From NCBI GenBank assembly GCA_963924555.1, contig OZ004583.1, forward strand, positions 4,559,501 to 4,623,500: a stretch of 64,000 nt of DNA, read 5' to 3'. The stretch is from Crambe crambe (lineage: Eukaryota; Porifera; Demospongiae; Poecilosclerida; Crambeidae). Shown piece after piece: positions 42,320 to 53,729 of the stretch (its first letter is position 1; each line of letters opens with the position of its first letter). The position numbers were made by a program, and so were the translations under genes. The notes under the pieces are model-generated. The model saw nothing but the letters and a program-made list of their open reading frames with translations. It had not been told where the DNA came from and did not search any database.

Positions 42320-45060
42320 ATATGAAGTACTTGTGAATGTTTCCATGCTATATTTGCCTTATAACTTTGTGTCACAGTAGCTCTGGTTCCTTGGCCAATT
42401 TAGTTTTAATCTGTCTTCTGTTGACTTTGAATTGCTAGTCCCAGGATTGTAATAGGATGGCATGATCCATAAGCTCAGCTTTGGCTCAGTCCCTCAAAGT
42501 AATGCCAAATATACCACTAGTATTAAATTTAAAATACGACCAATCATATGACTTGAAAATGGAGCTTGGCAATTAAAACTGCAGTCAAAGCATAAGTACA
42601 CAACTCTCTGCTGCCAGTGATCTATGATGGTAACCAAGGGAGTGTGTCAGAAGGTGAGCTGTCACCACTGGCAGAGGACATATTTTTAAAAGATACGATT
42701 TAGGACATTATAGTGTAAGCTGCCTACTATCAACCACTACATATTTCACTTATCATATCTTTGTCCCTGACTGCAACTTGTACTGTCAGAAAGGTCATGA
42801 CCTCGTCTTTACAGAGATTGCAAACTTGTCATTCATTTCAATAAGAATGAACTTCCAATATTGCATGCTATACTCAAAATTTTATCATTGACGACCAATA
42901 CCTGCTATTATCCGACATACAATAAATTATCGACCACTTTAACAGAAATCAGTCATATCTCTGGATGTGTACCACTACAGAAAACTGGACAATACTATTT
43001 CATTTTATATTGTCTAGCACACATATAGCCAAAAAAATAGGCAAAATTAAAGAATAGTTCAGTTCAAACAAAAAGGACAAAATCGCTCTGCACCATTTTA
43101 CATCCTCCATACACCTCTTGTGCACCCAACAATCACATGCACACTTCACCCATTCTTCACCATCAGCTCAGAAGCAAAACACACATTCATAAGCCTCATC
43201 TTGGTCACTGTCGGGTGTTTCAAGGCAAGGCTCAGAAGCATGTAGGTCCTTCAATTTTTAGAATGCTTCAGCGGCATCAATCTGTACTTTGTAGTGACTA
43301 CAGATATCAAGATCGGAGAGGAGTCGCTGGTTTGGTATGATGAGGAACAGTACAATACATACATGGGACTGGATTCAGGGAAATTCCCCCTCCTCCACTC
43401 TTTATGGAACAGCATGCTGCAGCACCACCGGACTCAGCAGGCAAGTCCAGTAGTCAACCTGCTATGCCGGCACCAATTCAAGATCAGAGGGGTACTGAGT
43501 ATAGGGCAACTTGTGTAGACATGAATTATCCATCCTATACTCAATGGACTTGAAGAGAAACTGAAAATATAGAAGCAAGGTAATAAACAGAAATAATGTA
43601 ATGTGAAAGGTGTGGTTACTTCGGAAATTCAAAACTTTGAGTGGCACAAGCTCAATAATTACTACTTTGGTTTGGTTGGGTAAAACTGTTATACGTACAC
43701 AGTCAATAGAACTTGCATGAACCCAAAGCTGCAGTCTTGAAGAATAATCCAGTCTTGTAGCCACCTGGAGCGGAAGCCTATTGTTTTCTTGAGGACGCTT
43801 GAATATGGAGTGCAAGTTTCATTTAAAACGTTATACCTAGCAGGGCTTTATTTAAAGTGATGTAGAAATCAACTGCCTCTTCAAATGAATAGGACAAAAG
43901 CTGCAGTTAGCCTATCAAGGCTCAGCCTCATAACTGACTAGGCCTCATTCATGCTTGAGTTAGTTCTATCAGAATTGTATCTAGTCTAATCTTATTACTT
44001 ATTATCTATTAGCACTATACAGTTCTGCCGTCAGCCAATAGTCATCTTGAGTCAATAAAATTCTGTAAGTAAAAGAGCCCTACTGAAAATCTATAAATTA
44101 CAGGTTGTAAGCTTACCAAAAATACATACACATATGCTGACATCTGTAACTCATTGTAGTTAAAATTACAGATAAAGAGTTTGTTAATTTGGCCAATAAA
44201 TCACTACCCCAATACCCCAATAGCTAAGTCAAACTATTCTGCACTGGAGCAGTCAGTAACTCATGTCCTAGCACTCTCACATCTACTCGTGGAAATTTAC
44301 TGAATAAATTAATCATTCAACTACGGTTTAGTTAAATTTAATAGTAAGGGGAATCAGTTTGAGTATTGGGCGACTGAGAACTGAATAAACTGCTATAGCA
44401 TTTGATATAACAGCCACTTCCATCAATAATCTTTTTACAAGTACATATAACTCATAGTTTTACCTGTGCCAGACTGTCACAGAGCGAACAGCAAGCAGCT
44501 GAGTATTTCACTGAGGAACAGAGTTTTGGTGCTAAAGATAATTTGAATTCAAGCAGGACTGTCTCTAGATGCTAAGCATCTGCCTTTTATAGCTAGTTTA
44601 CAAAATGAATGTGATTGGTTGATACAATGCCAATAAGATTACTATATTAAATAACCAATGAGATTAAGTGTCTGTTATTACTTAATGCAAAATGAACCAA
44701 TGAAGTAAGTCCACAGTCATGCTCCTAGTGCCAGTCTATCACACAGACTCCTTGCTGATGAGAGGGCACTCGTCTTGTAGTCCCTGTATAGCTTCAGAGC
44801 TAGAGGCTACCACTAGTGTAGTCATGTGACTGCTGAGGAATGCTAATCTTCAAGCTCATTATTGCTAAAGGTCACTCAAAGGTCAACTGTGTCCGACCTC
44901 CTCTGGGCTTGATCCCTCCCTAGTGCCAAAGGTCATTATATAAGAAAAGACTAGCTAATAGAATGCCTATTACAAGTCTAATGTAGTGTTTCAGTTTGTG
45001 AAGTGCTTCAATTATTGTACATGTAAATGAATACAATAGCTAGTGCAGCTATATTATTGG
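42320..45060. other. No recognised gene
   Basis: Only short frames without recognisable domains and no conspicuous repeats. Confidence 0.35.
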
Positions 45061-45335
45061 GGGCGGAGCCCCACACTAAGGAGCAGAATTTCTGTAACTA
45101 TCTATGTATCGTACATCCTCGAGGCTCTGCCCTGGGCCCACAATGCTTGCGTTTTTCTAGTATAGCCCTATGGTACTGAGTCCCAATTCTGTGTGGCCTT
45201 ATATTACTCAATGGTAAACCTTTATCCTAGGCTTCCCCAACTAGAGAGTCTGAAATGCAGCAGAATTTCTGTTTGTATGTGTTGTCAGTAGGCTCCACTC
45301 CCACAATGCTTGCATTCTTCTAGTAGTGTTATCAT
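45061..45335. repeat. Dispersed repeat, two partial copies
   Basis: Two related pieces both contain gcagaatttctgt and then cacaatgcttgc(g/a)tt(t/c)ttctagta (45080-45160 and 45255-45327). The same ending is in the intron at 17815-17840. They probably belong to a short dispersed element with a ggggcggagcccc start. Confidence 0.6.
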
Positions 45336-45606
45336 GCTCCCCATGGTAGGTCCTGCTGATGCTTCGCAACCCAGTCTGAACGACATCCTGTCGTTTTGGA
45401 CAGGGTTAAGGGAGGTGCCACCAATGGAGTTTCATTCTGGATTGGTGGTGAAGTATCTACCCTACTCAAAGAAATTTGAGTTGCCCAGATCTCATGCGTG
45501 TTTTGAGACCATCAAGTTGCCAGTGGTGCATGATACACAACAATCTTTCAACAGATATATGGACAGAGGTGTCCTTGAAAGTCTGGGACATTTTGGTTTG
45601 GTGTAG
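45310..45606 (+). pseudogene. HECT E3 ligase C-lobe fragment
   Basis: The frame encodes about 98 residues. From residue about 21 it reads PSLNDILSFWTGLREVPPME, then LPRSHACFETIKLPVVHD and FNRYMDRGVLESLGHFGLV, ending with a stop just after FGLV. This is the C-terminal lobe of a HECT ubiquitin ligase, including the usual catalytic Cys (in SHACFETIKLP, about residue 64). The N-lobe and everything upstream are absent here. A terminal exon of a gene with an acceptor near 45345 (catggtag) or a transposon-borne HECT piece are both possible. No upstream HECT exon was recognised on this strand. Confidence 0.65.
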
Positions 45607-46184
45607 TCACCCTTTAACTGATGTTTTTTTTTTGTTTTAACTAACTGTCCCTAATTTGATTTGTACAATTCTATCCTCCTCCTCCCTCTTGGAACTACCT
45701 CCTCATCCTAATCAACGAGGATGATATCCCTGGTAAAAATCCTGCTGCAGTGCTGGTTCTTGCATGGTGGCTGAGTTACTGGTCTGGTATGATGTTTCCT
45801 GGGGACATACGGGGTCCTTCTTCCTCGGGCTGTAAGAAATCTCCCAGAGAGCTCATTTCTTTATTAAAAGAAATTTTTTCGCAGAAAATAGGGTAGAAGA
45901 ACTTACTCGCAAGTTTCGAGTGAGAGACGGACTCAAAGCTGCAGCTCTCACTGTCCTAGACTGCAGCAACTATCGCACAATCTCCCCTGTCGTATCGTGG
46001 AGGGGCTACAAAATCATCATCATGTGCAGTGTGTCCATTAGTTTTATGCACAATAATAACAACAACAACAAGATACTGAGTTTGCTTTCGTGCTTGACTT
46101 TGACCCTTTATGGACGCCCCTTGGACTCCTATGATTGGACTTGAGATTTTATGATACTGCGTGTTGAACTTTGACCTTTTTGAA

Positions 46185-46400
46185 TTTGGACTTGAGACTG
46201 TGAATTTGGACTTGAGACTGGTGAATTTGGACTTGAAACTGGTGAATTTGGACTGACACTGGTGAATATTTGGACTTGAGACCACTTGAGACGTGAATTT
46301 AGACTTGAGACTGGTGAATTTGGACTTGATACTGGTGAATTTGAACTTGAACCTTCATTTGGACTTGATACTTTAAATTTGAAGTCAAGATTTACAGTTT
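46185..46400. repeat. Tandem repeat, about 20-bp unit
   Basis: Roughly ten imperfect copies of tgaatttggacttgagactgg. On the minus strand this gives an open SPNSPVSS-like repeat peptide, which I regard as a by-product of the repeat. Confidence 0.8.
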
Positions 46401-47159
46401 GCACTTGATACTTAATTTGCACTTAATATTGCAATATTTGATATTTTTGTCATGAATGGATTGCCATAGTTATCTAGAGCTAGCTGATCATTTTATCCCC
46501 ACAATTACATTATTAGTATGGAGCAATCTGATTGGTCAGTCACAGGGCTCTTATTTCACTTAGTGCCCCTGCTTTCACTCACAGCAGGCACTAAGTAGCT
46601 CACTTAGTGCCCTGCCTCTAAGGGGATGGTTGTTTCTATAGAGTGCTTACTGTGAACGCTCTTGTTATAGTCTAAATCAGTTAAACACTGAGACCGAAGT
46701 ATTTAAGACACCCAGAGGCCCTTAGTAGTGACCTCACTGCACTCGGTCGTGTCTAACTGTACAAAAAATAATTATGGTACTTCAAATGCACGTTTCTTAA
46801 TGTTCCAGAGTATAATTCTAAGTGAAATAAAATTCTGCTAGTTGACCAATCAGATTTAAGTATAGTCTAAACTACATAGCCAAAAATCTACAACTTGTAA
46901 ACAGTCCATAGGTATGTAACAGAACAATACCCTATAGGCACCAAAGTACTAATTTTTGATTTGAAGGCAGTCCATGAGGCAGCAGGTCTGATTTAGTGAT
47001 TCTACTGACCCATGTACCCAGACCTGTCACAAGTTGTGAATTTTTCGCTGTAATAAGGTAAAAAAAGAAAGAAAAGATAAGCAAAAGTATAATTGGTTGT
47101 CAGAAGCTGGGCTAGTATTGTCCTGCCCCATGGACTCCCCACTCTCTTCTTTTTTTTCT

Positions 47160-47500
47160 TTTTTTTTTGGCTTATTATGCAGACCCATTATTCTTTTTAT
47201 ATTATTCTCAACTATAATTATATCATAATGTTACGAAAGAGCACTTTTTGAACTTGTGTGCATAGCATTTAAGATGTAGATACTGTTTCTTGCTGATCCG
47301 TAAAAGGATATTTTTAAAAACTCGTTCAGAATGCACACACCATGGCAGTATCAATTTGGTGTCAAGTCAATTCTAGCACTTGACAATCAGGCAAGGGCTA
47401 GCACTAGGGAGGAGTGAAAAAGTAGCTATAATAATGACTGCAGCCTATTATATCTTATTATGCTGGGATTCCATTATGCCAGCATATTAGCCCCATGCGC
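47160..47500. repeat. Shorter copy of the 29.8-31.1 kb repeat
   Basis: Matches 30875-31110 in order over about 230 bp and shares the acccattattctt edge. It has lost the interior. Confidence 0.65.
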
Positions 47501-48450
47501 CTACTATAAGAATCATACAGAATCATATAAGCTGATCACATAAACTACCACACATACCAGAAAGGATATACCACAAGAATAGACATCATAGCAACAAAAA
47601 CCACATTCTCACATACACAGGTAGTGACTTGCAACTATATAAGTCATGTAAACTATAGTCCCCAAACTAGGTTGCAATGGACAGTACATGTACAAGAGCT
47701 GATAGGATTAATGAGGGTGGGAGGGGATATTGAAGGTATACACTCCATATGACAGTCACTTGAGGGAAATTTCAAACTTACTTGCACAGAGCCTCTTTAA
47801 CACACTATAATTGATGACAGATCTTGTAGTCTGCTCATACCTGACTGGTTCAAACTTCCATCACTAGATGAAAATGTAGTGGGATAAATTATAGTAGGTT
47901 TTGTTTCCATGTAGCCATAATGAAAATTTTTTATATGATGGTTGAGATCATCAAGACTGAACAGCTGCTTTTCACCTATGTAATGTTTCAGCATCAGTTT
48001 GATCTTATATGGAACATCATGTAAACTGAATTAATGTGTTGGAATATTACTTGTTTTGATAGAATTCATGGACCAAGTCCCTAAAAAATAGATTCAAAAA
48101 TATGCGAAGGGTGCCTCAATCAGTACGAACTGGGCTGGAATTTTCAACACCTGTTCGCAGAGGAAAGAATGCATTAAATCATAACTGGTCTGTTGATATG
48201 GCATCCAGAGTGAACAGTCGCATGTTGAATTTGAAATTGATTATGCTGCAGATCATTTTTAGTTAATTCACCCTAGCACATGTTACAAATTTGGTTGTTG
48301 GGAAGAGTTGCCTAATTATGGTTGGACACAGCATTGCCATCTCATTAGCTTTACCCTTCCCTTGTTGTAGTTACCTTCTTTGTTGGGGTGTGCTGCTATA
48401 TATAGGCTATCCCAGGACAAGAAAAGATGTTATAGCACTCAAAGGGAAAA
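47500..48450. other. No recognised gene
   Basis: One plus-strand open piece at about 48070-48240 (basic, KNRFKNMRRVP) precedes the Tigger pseudogene and may be its degraded N-terminus. I could not assign it. Confidence 0.35.
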
Positions 48451-48454
48451 AGTG

Positions 48455-49530
48455 GTGTTGTCACTGACGGTTGCTGGACAGGGTTCAAGAAGCGCCACTG
48501 CGAAATAACACTACGATCAGCAGTGCCACTATCACTAGCTAGAGCCAAAGCTACCGACCCAGCTGTGATTTTAAAGTATTGGAGAACATTTTGTGTGAAA
48601 ATAGTCTTCTTGACAAACCATCACAGATTTTCAACTGTGATGAGACTGGTATCCCGCTGTCGCCTAAATCCCATAGAGTTATAGATCATATTGGATCGAA
48701 AAACCCCAGCTATGTGACGAGTGACAGTAAGGAGCAAATAATGGTCTTGGCATGTGTCGGTGCTTCTGGCTATTGTATGCCACCATTTGTTCTATTTGCA
48801 CGAAGGAAGTTGAATCCCGATCTGGTCCGACATGAAGTCCCTGGGACATTATATGGTATGTCCAGCAAAGGGTGGATGGACCTGGAACTTTTTAGTGAGT
48901 GGTTCACCCAACATTTCTTGGTTCATGCCCCATTGGCAAGACCTTTGGTTCTGTTGATGGATGGGCACTCGTCCCCGATATGATTGCAAGAGCAGCAGCA
49001 GAAAAGGTAATATTGTTTACGCTCCCCCCAAACACAACTCACCTCACTTAGCCATTGGACAAGTCTGGATTTAGTCTATTAATTTTTGATATGTAAGAAG
49101 GGGCGAACGATCACTAATGAATATGAAGACTATTACCAGTGGTTTTGAAGTTACAGGCATTTATCCTTTTAATAGGAGTGCTATAACACAGTCTGAAAAG
49201 TATAAGATGTCTAATCTGTCATCTCTCGCAGTTAAGTCTGGTTTAGCATGCATTCCTTTTTACAGTCCACATCCAGTACGATTGAAGTCAAGTGTCACCA
49301 CACAAGATTCTCCTGTTTCTTCTTCTACTCCATTAAGAAGTACTTTTTGTCATGATTCTCTCATTCAGAGTTCTCATTCACTGAATCGGAGTTATTCATC
49401 TCCTGCACTTAATAGCAGTAATGAAGCTGAAGCAGATTGTTTAATTTTAAGTGCCCATCGTCTTAGCAAGTTTTTAATATTACCAAGTCCAAACAAGGTA
49501 AAGTCATGTGACCCAAGCAGGGGGAGATGA
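48455..49530 (+). pseudogene. Second Tigger-like transposase, decayed
   Basis: The pieces lie in different frames. About 48465-48590 is WTGFKKRHCEITLRSA and ARAKATDPAVILKYW (CENP-B-type domain). 48579-48983 is the DDE region (SQIFNCDETGIPLSPKS, then VLLMDGHSSP with the second catalytic Asp). About 49010-49070 is LFTLPPNTTHLT followed by a stop and PLDKSG. 49117-49530 is the C-terminal part with FEVTGIYPFNR and a Ser-rich tail. Frameshifts and a stop make it non-functional. It differs from the element at 34-35.6 kb (longer spacing, different sequence), so a separate family member. Confidence 0.82.
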
Positions 49531-49539
49531 CCATCCCAA

Positions 49540-50950
49540 TGAATATCAACTTCCCTTCTTTCTCGTGAAATTCTGGCTGCTCTCTCATCTTCTGTTTCCC
49601 TCAATAGCCTGAGTTGCTGGAGAGACGACATGTGGTCAAGTCTGAAATGTCATAAAGAAGGATAAGAAGAGGGGTAAGGGGCCATGAGAAGATCCTGAAG
49701 ACCATATTAAGCCCAAGCGCAGAAGGAGTGAAGCTGGAATTCTGAGAAGATATCCAATTAGCAGTAATACTGACTTACTTCCGGAAGATAATGAAAGTTT
49801 AGAATAACTTGAAAGCAATCAGCAATGAACTTTCTAAAGCAAAGCCACAAGACAGTGTTCTCCTGCCATTGATGAAATCTACTTATGGAGGATATTATGA
49901 ACATGTTCTGGAAAGTTTTCTGCTCTTTGGACTTATTCTTGGTTGCAGAATAAAACCTAGTTTCATGAACCGTTCATCATGAAGAAAGTCTTCAGAGGAA
50001 TAAGGTTTGTTTTTAGATCCATCTTCTCATACTACTCACCTCATTGTATATATAAATGTATGTTTAATATAATCATAACAGTGTACATCTTCCACCCTTA
50101 TGAACCCTTCATAATTTCTATTCAGACAGCTGGCTACCTTTATGACAGAAACTATTGTTTTCATTTTAGAAATTTCATTAATAATTATTACTATTCAAAC
50201 CATCTGAATTTGGTATCATTCAAATCCTTAACACCCATATGGGTAACTCTGTACAGTTAAGGTGGGAGGAAAAGGAATTAGAACTAGACAAATTACTTAT
50301 CAAAGCATCTCAAGAATTGACAGGGGTTTATTTTCGGGAGACACTTGATTCCGCAATGAAAGAGTTAAAAGCACCTACCTGCTAAGGCCGAAGTAATTAC
50401 TTCCCAGCTGTCTTATTGAGCCTGAAAACGGGTGTCGTATTTAGTGTTTACTGAAGATGCGGCTCTAACCTCTGTTGTTCTTACTCCGGTGGCCCAGTCC
50501 GTATTTCCCAATTATCACCAACCCCTTTCATCGTTGTAACCATCATCAGAAGTTATTCCAAAGAAACTTGTGGACAATCGCTCAGGGAAAATGAAAGAAC
50601 TTCTCCAAATTATCAGACCTCATCTGCATTTGAATTTAAGTCACGAATCACCTGAAACAAAATTTAATAACAGCTATGTATGTAAGATTGTGTACATTTG
50701 TAAGATATAACATTTTTATTCATGGTGATCACTTGTTTTTAATTCCTATGTATAGAACGGTTGCACGGTCACATGACTATCATTTATTAGCCAAACAGAA
50801 TATATATGTGATGGACTCATTGACAGTTTGTATGTGTGTAAGTGTGAGTTAAAATAAGTGTGGTTTAATTAGTTGTGCATGTCTAAACCTGTTCTGTATT
50901 CTGCTGTCTTGTCATCTGTGTGGTTGTAATTTGTGTCCTGTTTTTCTGTA
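49540..50950. other. No recognised gene
   Basis: Contains scattered open pieces but no domain that I recognise. Confidence 0.35.
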
Positions 50951-50954
50951 TCAA

Positions 50955-51413
50955 TGCGTGTTTTTTCATGTTAGTTGAGTTTTGTATAAAAGTAGAGTTC
51001 TAGAGGTTGTTTGGCAGAGTTGTTTCAGAGTTTTAGAGAGTTTTAGTGAGAGAGTTTTTTCTAGCTAGTTGAGTTTTGTTAGCCCTTTGATTAAAATAGT
51101 TACTAATCTCATGTGGCCGAGGAATTGGTAAAGCTATTTGCCAGGGTTGGAATCCCAGAGGAGATACTGACGGATCAGGGGACAAACTTCACCTCGCAAC
51201 TCTTGACAGAAATCTACCACCTACTGCATATCCACCCCATCCGGACCACCCCCTATCATCCGCAGACGGACGGATTAGTGGAGCGCTTTAACATCAATCC
51301 AGTTGGGGTTGGCAATGTCAAACTGGGGGAGAAGTTAACTGACAACAAGCAGAGCAATGCGTGTTTTTTCATGTTAGTAGAGTTCTAGAGGTTGTTTGGC
51401 AGAGTTGTTTCGT
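50955..51413. mobile_element. Retrotransposon remnant between LTR-like repeats
   Basis: gcgtgttttttcatgttagt ... gagttctagaggttgtttgg at 50955-51028 recurs at 51359-51413 with a short internal deletion. Between them is a Ty3/gypsy integrase fragment. This looks like a heavily deleted LTR retrotransposon. Confidence 0.6.
51108..51300 (+). pseudogene. Ty3/gypsy integrase core fragment
   Basis: An open stretch with EELVKLFARVGIPEEILTDQ, GTNFTSQL and TPYHPQTDGLVERFN, the second Asp and the Glu-containing part of the integrase DDE core. It lacks the N-terminal zinc finger, the first catalytic Asp and the C-terminus, so it is inactive. Sequence after VERFN leaves the family. Confidence 0.88.
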
Positions 51414-51519
51414 AAGATAACACAGGTCATCAATAATGAAAAGAAAACAAAGAAGCCTCCAGCCAGTAGAAAGAGACCTCCAGCTAAAGAAGAAATGTTG
51501 AATCGCCTGAAAAAGTTTA

Positions 51520-51630
51520 CAGAAAATGGAACATGCTTTGGGCAATGCAAGCAGTCATGGAAGATATAGGAGTAAACAGGGCAGCAGTTAAATTTGGCCT
51601 TCCCAAATCTACTCTAGAATGATGACATGT
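51520..51630 (+). pseudogene. Pogo-type pipsqueak HTH fragment
   Basis: The frame reads MLWAMQAVMEDIGVNRAAV and KFGLPKSTLE, then stops. This is the N-terminal pipsqueak helix-turn-helix of a pogo-like transposase. It is only about 35 residues and is adjacent to the retrotransposon remnant. Confidence 0.7.
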
Positions 51631-51639
51631 ATATCCTAA

Positions 51640-52510
51640 AAGGCGACATGGTGTGTTAAGCATTGTACGAACACTCAAGAAGAGAAAATGGTGGTCAAGT
51701 GAGTGGTGGGCAATGGTGGCCCAAGTTCGCCCTTCGAAAAAATGATACTCTAGCTCAGCCTCGTAACGGTGATTCTTGAAGGAAAACATCTTAACCCTGA
51801 ATGGACCACAAGTATGCAGATGTTTTCAATGGGAAGGCGGCTCATCAGCATCAACGAGATTCACCAATCTTCATCAATGTAAAAAATAAGGAATTTTGAT
51901 TGTGAATTTTCGACTAACAACACATTTTTCAAATAATTCCCAATAGAAGCAGCCAGCACAACATCGTTGGACTTTGCACAAGTTACTGTCGGTGTCTCCA
52001 CATTCCCAAATATATTCCCACATGAGTACTCAAAACTTTTGTAATGCTCACTTTCGAACAAGTACATTGTCCTTGCAGACAACTGTGCAACAGCAAGTTC
52101 CAAGTCCGAGGAGTCACGAGATTAAGAAGAATGAAGTCCTCTATCCCATAATCGTTTGGATTAGTCAAGTTTTAATTTTATGGTAGTACCTTACCAGTAT
52201 GCCAAACCTCAAGTCAGAGCTAGATCATGGCTGCATACATGACGGAGAATGCAGCAAAGCCACTGTGATACAAACTTATAAACCAAATATAGCATGCACA
52301 CACTCACATGTACTCCATTTGTAGTTGAAAAGGAAAGTATGATAAATTACTATGAAAGGACTTGAGTAGTGGAGAAAACAAAATGACACACAAGATGATG
52401 TAAATATTAGTCAATTGTTGAAGTAAAATAATAACAGTAAAAGTGAATTTAACAAAACATAAGATAGTAACACTGATCCTGTGGCTGATGTTAATAGTGG
52501 AGAAATGTAT
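51640..52510. other. No recognised gene
   Basis: Short frames only; nothing recognised. Confidence 0.35.

Positions 52511-52513
<3 letters not shown>

Positions 52514-52582
<69 letters not shown>
52514..52582. repeat. (GA)n microsatellite
   Basis: About 68 bp of ga dinucleotides with one interruption at 52560. Confidence 0.95.
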
Positions 52583-52583
52583 T

Positions 52584-52715
52584 TTAAGACAAGGAAATAG
52601 GAGTAAAGGTTTGCACTACATGTACATAAATTATAAAATTGGGACGATATTAAGACAAGGAAATAGGAGTAAAGGTTTGCACTACATGTACATAAATTAT
52701 AAAATTGGGACGATA
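52584..52715. repeat. Exact 66-bp tandem duplication
   Basis: The unit starting ttaagacaaggaaataggag occurs twice in a row (52584-52649 and 52650-52715) without visible differences, directly after the (GA)n tract. Confidence 0.9.
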
Positions 52716-53443
52716 AAGTCCATATTTCATGGTGACACTGCATGTGCAATTCTGGCAGGTAGCTAGTACTGCAAGACTAAAATTCATAATTTCTTCCACT
52801 CTGGAGGATTGCCATTAGCAAGACAGCATCCAACTGTAAAGAATAGCTGACATGGACATCATAAGATGCTTGTTCTAAATAGGAAGGAAGAATGACTTGA
52901 AAAAAGGTGATGAGTTCAGAGTTCATGCTGAGAAATAACACAGTGTGATTACTTGTTGAATACACCTTTCCGAGTGCAAGACTTATTTCATTTCAAAATG
53001 AATTTTTCTCTTTACCAGCTCAGGGAGCTGGTCTGTGGTCATACTTGTTTAGTGCAGCCACACAATCTAGTCTCATGAATTAGACTAACTATAATCACGG
53101 CTCAGAAAATTGGAATTAATTAAGCCATAGATATTTTAATGGGTGAAGAAGTTGAAGTGGCTATGAGTTCTTAGGTGATTAGAGTTTGATGAGAGTCTAC
53201 TACCTGTAAAACTTCAATGTCTAATGTTTAGTAGAGAAGTTCCTACTGATCCATAACGAGTGCTCCAGTTATGTTGGAAAGAGAAGATAGCAGATGGATT
53301 TTTTACAACAGTATGGACGTGGATCTCTTAGTTATTAGTAAAAAAATTATTTTGAGGAAGAAATAAATGAATGAATCTGAAGAAAACTAGTAGTACCCTT
53401 ACAAAAAAGCCACCAGGAAAGTTTTTTTGACAATAAAATTGAA

Positions 53444-53715
53444 TTGAAAAAAAAACAAAAAAAACAACAAAAAAACAAAAAAACCCTATTCATAATACAA
53501 AAAAAAAAAAAAAAAAAAAATCCGAAGTGAAATGAAAAAATAATGTACACAGCTTACAGGAATTCAACCAAAGAACAAAACACTAAAAATAAAAAAATAA
53601 ACCAAGTGAAGATAAGCATTGGATGGTGGTGGTATGATGGAAAAAAATAATGTACACAGCTTACAGAAACTCAACCAAAAGAACAAAACATTAAAAATCA
53701 AGAGAAGATAAGCAT
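53444..53715. repeat. A-rich tract and diverged tandem copies
   Basis: An A/C-rich low-complexity run (53444-53520) is followed by two copies of aataatgtacacagcttaca ... agataagcattggatggt (about 53539-53625 and 53645-53725). Confidence 0.75.
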
Positions 53716-53729
53716 TGGATGGTGTCATA

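Noticed and set aside
46129..46422. Minus-strand frame with repeated SPNSPVSS peptide
   Set aside because: It is the translation of a 20-bp tandem repeat; neighbouring frames are also open and no gene structure surrounds it.
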